From JBBQSN01 sp038213835 (GTDB lineage: Bacteria; Actinomycetota; Actinomycetes; Actinomycetales; CAWJMD01), in assembly GCA_038213835.1 (NCBI GenBank), contig JBBQSN010000018.1, positions 1-28,317 of the forward strand: a stretch of DNA of 28,317 bases, in the 5' to 3' direction. The notes beneath the pieces are model-generated. The model had not been told where the DNA came from, made no database searches, and saw only the letters and a program-made list of their open reading frames with translations. The position numbers and the translations under genes were made by a program. This document shows, in pieces, positions 1-6,473 of this stretch; positions within the stretch are counted from its first letter, which is position 1; every line of letters begins with the position of its first letter.

Positions 1-1003
1 CGTGGAAGCCGCCCTGCACCCCGGCCCGGGTGCAGGCGACGAGGTGGGCCGCGACCTGCTCCGGCTCGAGGAACAGGTGACCGCAGTAGTCGTGCCCGGC
101 TCCGATGTCGGTCGGTGACGAATCGGCGTAGGGCGTGGCGAGCGCAGCCGTCCGGGAGCCGATCGAGCCGTCGATGTTGAGGTCTCCACCGAGTCCGCTG
201 ACCTCGATGCCCTCCGCGGCGAGCTCGGTGAGCAGCCGGCGGGCCTGCTGCTCGTCCTCGGCGCGCTCGCCGCGGTAGGCCAGGACGTCCGGCAGGTCGC
301 CACGCCGCCCGAGCCGGAGCAGCCCGGCCAGGTCGGCGCGCGGCGCGATGTGCGGCGCGCTCATCTCGTGCACCGTCAGGATGCCGCGCGCAGCGAAGTG
401 CTTCAGCGCCGCCTCCTGGTACGCCTCCCGCACGGACGGGTCGAGGCCGCCCCGGGTCGCCTCGCGCACCAGGGCGTGGGCGTCGCGCTCCACGCGTCCG
501 GAGTCGTCCCAGCCGTCGTGGTCGGCCAGCCGCAGCGAGGCGGCCAGCGAGCTGGAGACCACGGCCGAGTGCACGTCGACCCGGGACAGGTAGACGACTC
601 CTCCGTGCGAGGCACGGTCGAGCTCGGTGCGGAACGGCGGGCGGCCCTCGGGCCAGGCCGTCTCGTCCCAGCCGTGCCCCAGGACCGGACGGCCCCGGGC
701 CGCGCGGGTCGCGGCGTCGACCAGATCCAGCGCCTCGGCCAGGCTCCGGGTGCCGACGAGGTTCACGCCGAGCAGCGCGATGCCGGTGTCGGTGACGTGC
801 ACGTGGCCGTCGACGAAGGCGGGCGTGACCAGCGCGCCCCCGAGGTCGACCACCTCGTCGACGCCGGCGACCTGGCCGTTCGCCGCCTCCTCCGACCCGA
901 GCCACCCCACGACTCCTCCGTTGACGACCATCGCCGTCGCGAACGGGTCGGACGCGGAGTAGATGCTGCCCCCGCGGTACAGGACGGTGCGTGCGTCGGT
1001 CAC
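1..1003 (-). CDS. amidohydrolase family protein (YtcJ-like), 3' end outside window
   Basis: The N-terminal ~334 residues are present and the gene runs off the left edge. The reading includes the metal-site signature of the amidohydrolase superfamily, VTPAFVDGHVHVTD (HxH, about residues 62-75), and a region like the COG1574/YtcJ group (GHGWDETAWPEGRPP; LGGDLNIDGSIGSRTAAL). These are metal-dependent hydrolases, mostly of amides, and the substrate cannot be told. Start choice: the GTG at 1003 has AGGA eight bases upstream. An in-frame ATG at 1012 would add three residues but overlaps that AGGA. It lies downstream of the DEAD-box helicase on the same strand with a 67-base gap that holds a GC hairpin, so it may or may not be cotranscribed. 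Family assignment is firm; the specific function is unknown. Confidence 0.85.
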   Translation of the reverse strand, partial: MTDARTVLYRGGSIYSASDPFATAMVVNGGVVGWLGSEEAANGQVAGVDEVVDLGGALVTPAFVDGHVHVTDTGIALLGVNLVGTRSLAEALDLVDAATRAARGRPVLGHGWDETAWPEGRPPFRTELDRASHGGVVYLSRVDVHSAVVSSSLAASLRLADHDGWDDSGRVERDAHALVREATRGGLDPSVREAYQEAALKHFAARGILTVHEMSAPHIAPRADLAGLLRLGRRGDLPDVLAYRGERAEDEQQARRLLTELAAEGIEVSGLGGDLNIDGSIGSRTAALATPYADSSPTDIGAGHDYCGHLFLEPEQVAAHLVACTRAGVQGGFH

Positions 1004-1013
1004 AGGGCACATC

Positions 1014-1032
1014 CTGCCCGCCGCGCGGGCAG
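1014..1032 (-). other. GC-rich hairpin between helicase and amidohydrolase
   Basis: CTGCCCG-CCGCG-CGGGCAG is a perfect 7-bp stem with a 5-base loop. It begins only about ten bases before the amidohydrolase GTG. No T-run follows, so an intrinsic terminator is not clear. It could instead limit access to the AGGA ribosome site. Confidence 0.4.
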
Positions 1033-1070
1033 AGGTCCGGACCGGCACTCGGGCGGGTGTCGGGGCGGGG

Positions 1071-2750
1071 TCAGCCCTCGAGCCGCAGGTCGATCAACCG
1101 GCCGCTGATCCGGGTGCTCTTCAGCGCCTGCCAGGTCGAGCTCTCCAGCTGGGCCGGCAGCTCGACCAGGGTGTGGTCGGGCCGCACCTGGATCTTGCCG
1201 AAGTCGCCGCGGGACAGCCCGCCCTCGTTCGCCAGCGCCCCGACCACCTGCCGCGGCTCGACCTTGTGCCGCTTGCCCACCGAGATCCGGTAGATCGCCA
1301 TCGGCGGCGCGTCGCCGCGCGGGGCACGACGTCCGGAGCCGGCACGGTTCTCCCGGGCACCACCGGGGCCCGAGCCGCCCCGACCCGCAGGCGCCGCGGG
1401 CGGTGCGGCGAGGACCTCGTTCGGGTCGAGCAGCAGGCTGGTGTCGCCCTGCAGCGCGACGGCGAGGGCGGCTGCGACGTCGATCTCGGGCACGTCGTGC
1501 TCGCGCACGTAGTGGGCCACGATGTCGCGCAGCACCGGCACCTGCTCCGACGTCAGTGCGGCGGTGATCCGGTCGTCGAAGCGCGCGAGCCTGTTGCTGT
1601 TGACCTCGTCGGCGCCGGGTGGGTCCATCCGGACCAGCGGCTGGCGCGTGGCCTTCTCGATGTGCCGCAGCAGGTACGTCTCACGCGGTGTGACGAAGCT
1701 GATCGCGTCGCCGGTGCGACCCGCGCGACCGGTCCGCCCGATCCGGTGGACGTAGGACTCGGGGTCGGTGGGAATGTCGTAGTTGACGACGTGGCTGACG
1801 CGCTCGACGTCGAGGCCGCGGGCTGCGACGTCCGTGGCGACGAGGACGTCGAGGCGGGCGTCGCGCAGCTGCTGCACGGTGCGCTCGCGCTGCACCTGGG
1901 CCACGTCGCCGTTGATCGCGGCGGCGGAGTAGCCGCGGGCCCGCAACCGCTCGGCCAGGGTCTCGGTCTCGTGCTTGGTCCGGACGAACACGATCATGCC
2001 CTCGAAGTTCTCCACCTCGAGGAGACGGGTGAGCACGTCGAGCTTCTGCGGGTACCCGACCAGCACGTACCGCTGGGTGATGGTGGCCGACGACGCAGCC
2101 CTGCCGCCGACCTGCACCTCGACCGGGTCGCTCAGGTACTTGTGCGCGAGCCGCCGCACCTGGGACGGCATCGTGGCCGAGAACAGGGCCACCTGCTTGC
2201 TGTCCGGCGTCGCCGCGAGGATGGTCTCCACGTCGTCGGCGAAGCCCATGCTGAGCATCTCGTCGGCCTCGTCGAGCACCAGGACCGCGAGCGCCGACAG
2301 GTCGAGCGTGCCCTTGTCGAGGTGGTCCATCACGCGGCCCGGGGTGCCGACCACGACGTGCACGCCGCGCCGCAGCGCGCTGAGCTGCACCCCGTAGCCC
2401 TGGCCGCCGTAGACCGGCAGCACGTGCACGCCCTTGGTGCGGGAGGCGTAGCGCTCGAAGGCCTCGCAGACCTGCAGCGCCAGTTCGCGGGTAGGGGCGA
2501 GCACCAGGGCCTGGGGCGTCTTCTGCGTGACGTCCAACCGGTCGAGCACCGGCAGCGCGAACGCCGCCGTCTTGCCCGTCCCCGTCTGGGCCGTCCCGAT
2601 CAGGTCGCGGCCCGCGAGCAGCGCCGGGATGCAGGCGACCTGCACCGAGGTCGGGGTCTCGTACCCCACGTCGGCCAGGGACCGCAGGACGCGCTCGCCG
2701 AGTCCCAGGTCCGCGAAGGTGGGACCGGGCGTCACAGGCTCGTCGCTCAC
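1071..2750 (-). CDS. deaD: DEAD-box ATP-dependent RNA helicase with DbpA-type RNA-binding domain
   Basis: The 559-aa protein has all core DEAD-box motifs: Q-motif region FADLGLGERVLRSL (about 12-25), Walker A AQTGTGKT (54-61), PTRELALQ, TPGRVMDHL, DEADEM, SAT, and the C-terminal arginine motif HRIGRTGRAGRTG. The last ~80 residues (YRISVGKRHKVEP to the end) match the DbpA/CsdA RNA-binding fold found in DeaD-type helicases. Such enzymes unwind short RNA duplexes in ribosome assembly and mRNA turnover, often under cold stress. Start choice: the GTG at 2750 is preceded by GAGGA seven bases away and overlaps (GTGA) the stop of a 21-codon ORF. A longer reading to 2852 exists but would translate the upstream repeat. 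It is probably cotranscribed with the VOC gene. Confidence 0.95.
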   Translation of the reverse strand: MSDEPVTPGPTFADLGLGERVLRSLADVGYETPTSVQVACIPALLAGRDLIGTAQTGTGKTAAFALPVLDRLDVTQKTPQALVLAPTRELALQVCEAFERYASRTKGVHVLPVYGGQGYGVQLSALRRGVHVVVGTPGRVMDHLDKGTLDLSALAVLVLDEADEMLSMGFADDVETILAATPDSKQVALFSATMPSQVRRLAHKYLSDPVEVQVGGRAASSATITQRYVLVGYPQKLDVLTRLLEVENFEGMIVFVRTKHETETLAERLRARGYSAAAINGDVAQVQRERTVQQLRDARLDVLVATDVAARGLDVERVSHVVNYDIPTDPESYVHRIGRTGRAGRTGDAISFVTPRETYLLRHIEKATRQPLVRMDPPGADEVNSNRLARFDDRITAALTSEQVPVLRDIVAHYVREHDVPEIDVAAALAVALQGDTSLLLDPNEVLAAPPAAPAGRGGSGPGGARENRAGSGRRAPRGDAPPMAIYRISVGKRHKVEPRQVVGALANEGGLSRGDFGKIQVRPDHTLVELPAQLESSTWQALKSTRISGRLIDLRLEG

Positions 2751-2812
2751 GGCTCGTTCCTCGCCGTGGCGCGCGCACCGTGCCTGCTGGTTCGCTCGCT
2801 CCGCTCGCTCAC
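2747..2812 (-). CDS. 21-codon leader-like ORF (SERSE element, copy A)
   Basis: A GTG-started ORF of 21 codons plus TGA. Its peptide begins VSERSER and ends ATARNEP. Its GTG overlaps the TGA of the VOC gene (GTGA) and its own TGA overlaps the helicase GTG (GTGA), so all three frames are joined by 4-base overlaps. A second 66-nt copy lies at 17579-17644. By my alignment 53 of 66 bases agree, with fully conserved blocks TGAGCGAGCGGAGCGAG and GCCACGGCGAGG; the latter supplies the ribosome site of the downstream gene. Eight of the nine differing codons change the residue, so the nucleotide sequence seems better conserved than the peptide. It may be a translational coupler or a dispersed repeat that merely reads open. 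No known function. Confidence 0.5.
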   Translation of the reverse strand: MSERSERTSRHGARATARNEP

Positions 2813-3249
2813 GTGCCGAGGGTAGGGGCCCCCGGGACTTCGTCCAGCACACCGAGCTCCTGGAACAGCGTGAGCTGGATGCCGCCGGGGGCCTCGAGGC
2901 GGGCGTTGAGCGAGCGCCAGGGGGTCTCGACAGGAGCCGCGACCACGGTGGCGCCGGCCTCGGCGGCGCGGCGGGTGGCGGCCGCGGCGTCTGGGACCTC
3001 GAGGGCCAGCCGCAGGTGCGGCGCGATCCTTCGGCCGACCTCGACGTCGTCGATCATCTCGACCTGGGCCGTGTTGGCCAGCTCGAGCGTGGCGCGGCCG
3101 GCGTCCAGGATGGTCACCTCGGCGCCGCCGTCGCCGGAGTAGGCCTCCTGCTGGGGCATGCCGAGCACGTCGCGGTAGAACCGCAGCGCCTCCGCGTAGT
3201 CCTCGGCGTGGACGACGAGCCGCATCTGCAGGACCGGTGCATCGCTCAT
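2809..3249 (-). CDS. VOC/glyoxalase superfamily protein
   Basis: A 146-aa protein with the paired beta-alpha-beta-beta-beta architecture of vicinal oxygen chelate proteins. The N-terminal half has MRLVVHAEDYAEALRFYRD and GMPQQEAY. The C-terminal half has LEVPDAAAATRRAAEAGA and LEAPGGIQLTLFQE, where a terminal Glu often binds metal. Members include glyoxalases, dioxygenases and antibiotic-binding proteins; this sequence does not tell which. The ATG at 3249 gives the expected N-terminus and no good Shine-Dalgarno precedes it. CAGACT-N7-ATG is a weak leaderless-type -10 element. Its stop overlaps the leader ORF that precedes the RNA helicase, implying one transcript. Confidence 0.88.
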   Translation of the reverse strand: MSDAPVLQMRLVVHAEDYAEALRFYRDVLGMPQQEAYSGDGGAEVTILDAGRATLELANTAQVEMIDDVEVGRRIAPHLRLALEVPDAAAATRRAAEAGATVVAAPVETPWRSLNARLEAPGGIQLTLFQELGVLDEVPGAPTLGT

Positions 3250-3372
3250 GCCGACGAGTCTGATGTGCACCCGGACAGGAGAACAGCCGCGACACGCCGC
3301 ATCCTGACGCCCAGGCACCCCGTCGTCCTGCTGGTGTGCACGGCGAGCACCGGCGCACACGCGGCAGCGAGG

Positions 3373-3909
3373 TCACGGTCGGTCGACACCGACGTCCGCG
3401 AGGTGGTGGGCGAGGTCGTGCAGCCCGTACTGCCCCAGTGTGAGCACGGTGAAGACCGCGCCGTTCGAGCGCAGGCCGGTGCGGTCCCACTGGTCGTCCC
3501 GGACGTGGCCGAACGCCTCGGCGAGGCCGCGGGCGTCCTCGGCCAGCTCGCGCACGACCGCCGCAGGATCCTGGTCGCCGTAGCGCCCCGCCGCCGCCGA
3601 GGCGTCCTGGTCCCAGTTCTCGAAGCCCGGCGCGTCCTGGTCGAGCATCAGCCGCACGCGCCCGGCGAAGACGCGGCACACGTCGCGCACGTGGCAGCCG
3701 TACTCCAGCGCGGACCAGCGGTCCGGCTGCGCACGCGTGGCCGCGTCCGGACGAGCCAGCACCTGGATCCACGGCGCCGTGAGCGCGAGCACCTGCACGG
3801 CGACGTCCCCCGGCCCGACCGACGCCGCCTCGAAGCCGCACTCGGGGCAGGGTCGCTCCAGCACCCAGGTCCAGTCCTTGCCGTCCGGCTCGATCGCGTC
3901 CTGCGTCAT
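3373..3909 (-). CDS. DinB-like four-helix-bundle protein
   Basis: A 178-aa protein with the layout of the actinobacterial DinB/YfiT-like family. It begins DWTWVLERPCPECGF, has WSALEYGCHVRDVCRVFAGR in the middle (conserved Trp and His) and ends with GQYGLHDLAHHLADV (metal-type histidines). This subgroup has sometimes been labelled methyltransferase, but no SAM-binding motif is present. The enzymatic role is unknown; DinB-fold proteins often use a bacillithiol or mycothiol cofactor. The ATG at 3909 gives the standard N-terminus. It diverges from the clpP pair across a 99-base region that holds the PopR-like operators, so it could share their regulation. Confidence 0.85.
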   Translation of the reverse strand: MTQDAIEPDGKDWTWVLERPCPECGFEAASVGPGDVAVQVLALTAPWIQVLARPDAATRAQPDRWSALEYGCHVRDVCRVFAGRVRLMLDQDAPGFENWDQDASAAAGRYGDQDPAAVVRELAEDARGLAEAFGHVRDDQWDRTGLRSNGAVFTVLTLGQYGLHDLAHHLADVGVDRP

Positions 3910-3937
3910 GACCCGATCGTCCGCCGGCCGATCGCGT

Positions 3938-3967
3938 TCTGCCAGCAGCAGACCTGCCACCAGCAGC
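3938..3967 (+). promoter_or_regulatory. tandem PopR-like operators upstream of clpP pair
   Basis: Two adjacent 15-base units, TCTGCCAGCAGCAGA (3938-3952) and CCTGCCACCAGCAGC (3953-3967), agree at 12 of 15 positions. From memory, the site bound by Streptomyces PopR at the clpP3-clpP4 promoter is TCTGCC-N3-GGCAGA, often in repeated form. The first unit has one mismatch to that and the second has three. The second is centred 49 bases upstream of the clpP ATG, the same position as the operator in front of the regulator gene (48 bases). A poor -10 (CACGAT at 3997-4002) fits an activator-dependent promoter. Confidence 0.6.
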
Positions 3968-4008
3968 GCCAAACCCGCCACGGCGGCGGGCGCCCGCACG
4001 ATGGAGGC

Positions 4009-4632
4009 ATGAACGCACCCGACCCCCGCACCGGCCCCCTGACCGACCCCGTCGCCGACGGCCTGCTGAGGCAGCGGATCGTCGTCCTGGACGAGGCCCT
4101 GGACGACAGGAACGGCACCAGGATCATCGGCCAGCTCTTCCTGCTCTCGGCCGAGGACCACCGGTCCGACATCACGCTGTGGATCAACTCCCCCGGCGGC
4201 TCGGTGCCGGCGATGCTCGCGATCATGGACACGATGCGGCTGATTCCCAACGACGTATCCACCTTGGCGATCGGCATGGCGGCCAGCGCCGGGCAGTTCC
4301 TGCTCTCCGCCGGGACGCCGGGCAAGCGCTACGCCCTGCGGCACGCGCGGATCCTCATGCACCAGGGCTCGGCGGGCATCGGCGGCAACGCGGTCGACAT
4401 CGCGCTGCAGGCCGAGGACCTGCGGCACACCCGAGACACCGTCCTGGGGCTGATCGCCGAGCACACCGGGCAGCCGCTGGAGCGAGTGGTCGAGGACTCC
4501 CAGCGCGACCGCTGGTTCACCGCCGAGCAGTCGCTCGAGTACGGCTTCGTGGACGCCGTTCTGGACTCCCTCGACCGGGTCCGCCCGGTGCAGCGCACGC
4601 CGGTCGGCCTCACCGTCAGGAGCGCTCGATGA
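4009..4632 (+). CDS. clpP: ClpP serine peptidase, first of a tandem pair
   Basis: A 207-aa ClpP with the full catalytic triad: Ser93 in GMAASAGQFLL, His118 in ARILMHQGSAG and Asp167 in QRDRWF. The oxyanion/strand region SPGGSVPAM is also intact. ClpP forms a double-ring protease chamber fed by ClpX or ClpC. The second clpP overlaps it by ATGA, so the two are cotranslated and probably form one mixed complex. No clpX or tig is adjacent, unlike the housekeeping clpP1-clpP2 operon. Together with the neighbouring PopR-like regulator this points to the clpP3-clpP4 type, an inference. The ATG at 4009 has GGAGG only one base away; CACGAT-N6-ATG suggests a leaderless start instead. Confidence 0.94.
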   Translation: MNAPDPRTGPLTDPVADGLLRQRIVVLDEALDDRNGTRIIGQLFLLSAEDHRSDITLWINSPGGSVPAMLAIMDTMRLIPNDVSTLAIGMAASAGQFLLSAGTPGKRYALRHARILMHQGSAGIGGNAVDIALQAEDLRHTRDTVLGLIAEHTGQPLERVVEDSQRDRWFTAEQSLEYGFVDAVLDSLDRVRPVQRTPVGLTVRSAR

Positions 4633-5255
4633 TCGGCTACCCGATCCCGAGCGTCGTGGTCTCGCACCCGCGGGGCGATCGCGTCATGGACGTCTACAGC
4701 CAGCTGCTCTCCGAGCGGATCGTGTACCTGGGCACCGAGATCGACGACGGTGTCGCGAACGCGCTCATCGCGCAGGTCCTGCACCTGGAGTCGCAGAACG
4801 CCGAGGCCGAGATCAACCTCTACATCAACTCGCCCGGCGGCCTGATGACGGCCGTGTTCGCGGTCTACGACACGATGCAGTTCGTGCGGGCGCCCGTGGC
4901 GACCACGTGCATCGGGCAGGCCGCCTCGACCGCGGCGATCCTGCTGGCGGCGGGCGAACCGGGGCGGCGTTCGGTGCTCCCGCACTCACGGGTGCTGCTG
5001 CACCAGCCGTCCGCGCGCGGGCAGGGCGCCATCCCCGACCTGATCCTGCAGGCGGAGGAGGTGATCCGGGTGCGGTCCGAAGCCGAGGCGGTGCTCTCGC
5101 TGCACACCGGGCAGACGGTCGAGACGCTGCGGCGTGACACCGACCGCGACCGGATCTTCACGCCGCAGCAGGCGGTCGCCTACGGCCTGGCGGACGTCGT
5201 GATGCCGTCCCGGCGTGACCTCGCTGTCCTGGCTGCCGGTTCGCAGGCCCCCTAG
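4629..5255 (+). CDS. clpP: ClpP serine peptidase, second of a tandem pair
   Basis: A 208-aa ClpP beginning at the ATG in the ATGA overlap with the first clpP. The triad is complete: Ser100 in GQAASTAAILLAAG, His125 in SRVLLHQPSARGQG and Asp174 in TDRDRIF. The active-site Ser is followed by Thr-Ala rather than the usual Met-Gly, so the specificity pocket may differ from ClpP1. The N-terminal ~17 residues (IPSVVVSHPRG) are short and could be a cleavable propeptide. Its TAG shares the palindrome CTAG with the TAG of the convergent regulator gene, leaving no room for a terminator between them. Confidence 0.94.
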   Translation: MIGYPIPSVVVSHPRGDRVMDVYSQLLSERIVYLGTEIDDGVANALIAQVLHLESQNAEAEINLYINSPGGLMTAVFAVYDTMQFVRAPVATTCIGQAASTAAILLAAGEPGRRSVLPHSRVLLHQPSARGQGAIPDLILQAEEVIRVRSEAEAVLSLHTGQTVETLRRDTDRDRIFTPQQAVAYGLADVVMPSRRDLAVLAAGSQAP

Positions 5256-5593
5256 GCCGCGAGCAGCCGGGCGACCGGACCGGAGCCGGACGGGGTCGCC
5301 ACCGGGGACGACGACGCCCGCAGGTCGGCCACGACGAGGGCGCTCAGCTCCAGCACCGACGACGCGAGAGCGCCGGCCACGGCGGCGACGATCTCGGACG
5401 ACGGGTCCTTGCGTCCGCGCTCGATCTCGGAGAGGTACTGCGGGCTGATGCCGGCCCGCTCGGCTGCCTCGACCAGGGTCAGGTCACGGTCGTGGCGCAG
5501 GTCGCGCAGCCGGGCACCGAGCACGGCCCGCCACAACGGTTCCGGTGTGCGGCGGGCTCGTGGACGTCGGTCGATGCTGACGAGGTCACCCAT
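5252..5593 (-). CDS. XRE-family regulator of PopR/ClgR type with C-terminal LAA degron
   Basis: A 113-aa protein with one helix-turn-helix domain (about residues 20-85). The recognition segment GISPQYLSEIERGRKDPSS closely follows the ClgR/PopR pattern of actinobacterial activators of clp genes. The protein ends ARLLAA. In Streptomyces, PopR and ClgR are removed by ClpP through C-terminal alanines, and Leu-Ala-Ala is also the end of the ssrA tag. It lies directly downstream of and convergent with the clpP pair, overlapping by four bases. Its promoter has CTGACC, 17 bases, TAGCGT and 6 bases before the ATG (leaderless), with a PopR-like palindrome centred at -48. I infer an autoregulated activator of the clpP pair that those peptidases or ClpP1P2 destroy. 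Confidence 0.85.
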   Translation of the reverse strand: MGDLVSIDRRPRARRTPEPLWRAVLGARLRDLRHDRDLTLVEAAERAGISPQYLSEIERGRKDPSSEIVAAVAGALASSVLELSALVVADLRASSSPVATPSGSGPVARLLAA

Positions 5594-5599
5594 GCGGGG

Positions 5600-5628
5600 A
5601 CGCTACGCCCGCCCCGTCGTCCGGTCAG
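5600..5628 (-). promoter_or_regulatory. promoter of PopR-like regulator gene
   Basis: On the minus strand CTGACC (5628-5623) and TAGCGT (5605-5600) are 17 bases apart. TAGCGT ends six bases before the ATG at 5593, which predicts transcription starting at or next to the ATG (leaderless). Confidence 0.6.
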
Positions 5629-5633
5629 CGGAT

Positions 5634-5648
5634 TCTGCTCTGGGCAGA
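5634..5648 (-). promoter_or_regulatory. PopR-like operator upstream of its own gene
   Basis: TCTGCTCTGGGCAGA is an inverted repeat, TCTGCT-N3-GGCAGA, with one mismatch to TCTGCC-N3-GGCAGA. It lies six bases upstream of the -35 box, centred 48 bases from the start codon, which is a usual activator position. Confidence 0.6.
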
Positions 5649-5655
5649 CGAACGG

Positions 5656-6336
5656 TCAGGACCGGCGCACCCGGTGGCCCCGCCGCCAGGCCGTGAGCAG
5701 CGCGCGGCACCCGCGTGCCACCACCTCGTCGCCTCGGTTCCACAGGCCGAGGTAGAGCTGCAGTGCGGTGCCGGAGAACACGGCGTCGCCGGCATCGACG
5801 GTGACCGGCCCGTGCTCGGTCCCGACCTGCTCGTGGATGCGCAGGGTCAACTGCTCGTCGACGTCGGTGGGGCGCACGTGCACGGTCACCGCAGCGTCTA
5901 CCACGACCTTCGAGCGGCCGCGCGTGACGAAGCCGCAGAGCAGCTCGTCCAGGCCGTCCAGGGCGACCTCGGACGTGACACCGGTCCCGGCCACCTCCAG
6001 CGCGGTGGGCGCCCGGCCGAGCCGGGCGGCGAGGGCGTCGACGCCGTGCACCGTGGTGTCGTGCGCCTGCCGCCTGGCCCAGAAGTGACCGGCGGGCGGT
6101 GCGTCGCGGAGGAACGTCATCGCCTCGACGTCGGGGCCGGCCGTCCGCAGCGCGGCGAGCAGCGTGCCCACGCCGTCGCGGTGGTGGGCGAGCAGGTCCG
6201 GCACGTCCGAGGGCAGGTAGGCCTGGGTGGGCACGGCGTCCGGGTCACCGCCGCCGACGTGGGCGGTGGCCCAGCGGTGCACGATCGCCTGGTGCGCCAG
6301 CAGGTCGGCCACGCACCAGCGCGGGCAGGTGGGCAC
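5656..6336 (-). CDS. maleylpyruvate isomerase-family mycothiol-dependent protein, N-terminus short
   Basis: Residues 1-226 match the MDMPI family. The N-terminal metal/thiol domain has TCPRWCVADLLAHQAIVHRW and later HDTTVHGVDALAARLG. The C-terminal MDMPI domain has a GTALQLYLGLWNRGD-like end. Relatives use mycothiol as cofactor, which fits an actinobacterium; the substrate is unknown. Family members normally have 25-35 more residues ahead of the PTCPRW segment. Here the frame stays open for only 20 codons upstream of the GTG at 6336 (ELLDSGWRSLSAPTP is readable) before a TGA, with no ATG/GTG/TTG among them; CTG is the only candidate. So the protein either starts late or the N-terminal helix has been lost by an old deletion or frameshift. 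Confidence 0.78.
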   Translation of the reverse strand: MPTCPRWCVADLLAHQAIVHRWATAHVGGGDPDAVPTQAYLPSDVPDLLAHHRDGVGTLLAALRTAGPDVEAMTFLRDAPPAGHFWARRQAHDTTVHGVDALAARLGRAPTALEVAGTGVTSEVALDGLDELLCGFVTRGRSKVVVDAAVTVHVRPTDVDEQLTLRIHEQVGTEHGPVTVDAGDAVFSGTALQLYLGLWNRGDEVVARGCRALLTAWRRGHRVRRS

Positions 6337-6473
6337 CGGCGTGGGTGCCGACAGCGAACGCCATCCAGAGTCGAGGAGTTCTCGGCCGCCCTCTTCTCAC
6401 CCCGCTCGACCCGCCCTAGGGTGACGCTCCTGCGGACCGGGCGCCGCCCGGTCCCCCGCAGCTCGGAGGACCG

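Noticed and set aside
963..2825. A 620-codon plus-strand open frame opposite the RNA helicase
   Set aside because: Composition is rich in Arg, Gly, His and Asp with no family motifs; it is the antisense frame of a high-GC gene whose helicase motifs are clear.
2747..2852. Longer N-terminus for the RNA helicase starting at 2852
   Set aside because: It would translate the SERSE element in another frame; the GTG at 2750 has a well-placed ribosome site and the same arrangement recurs at the pirin gene.
4009..5255. The clpP pair as the housekeeping clpP1-clpP2 operon
   Set aside because: No tig or clpX is adjacent and the convergent PopR-like gene with its operators fits the accessory clpP3-clpP4 type better. 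A genome-wide count of clpP genes would settle this.
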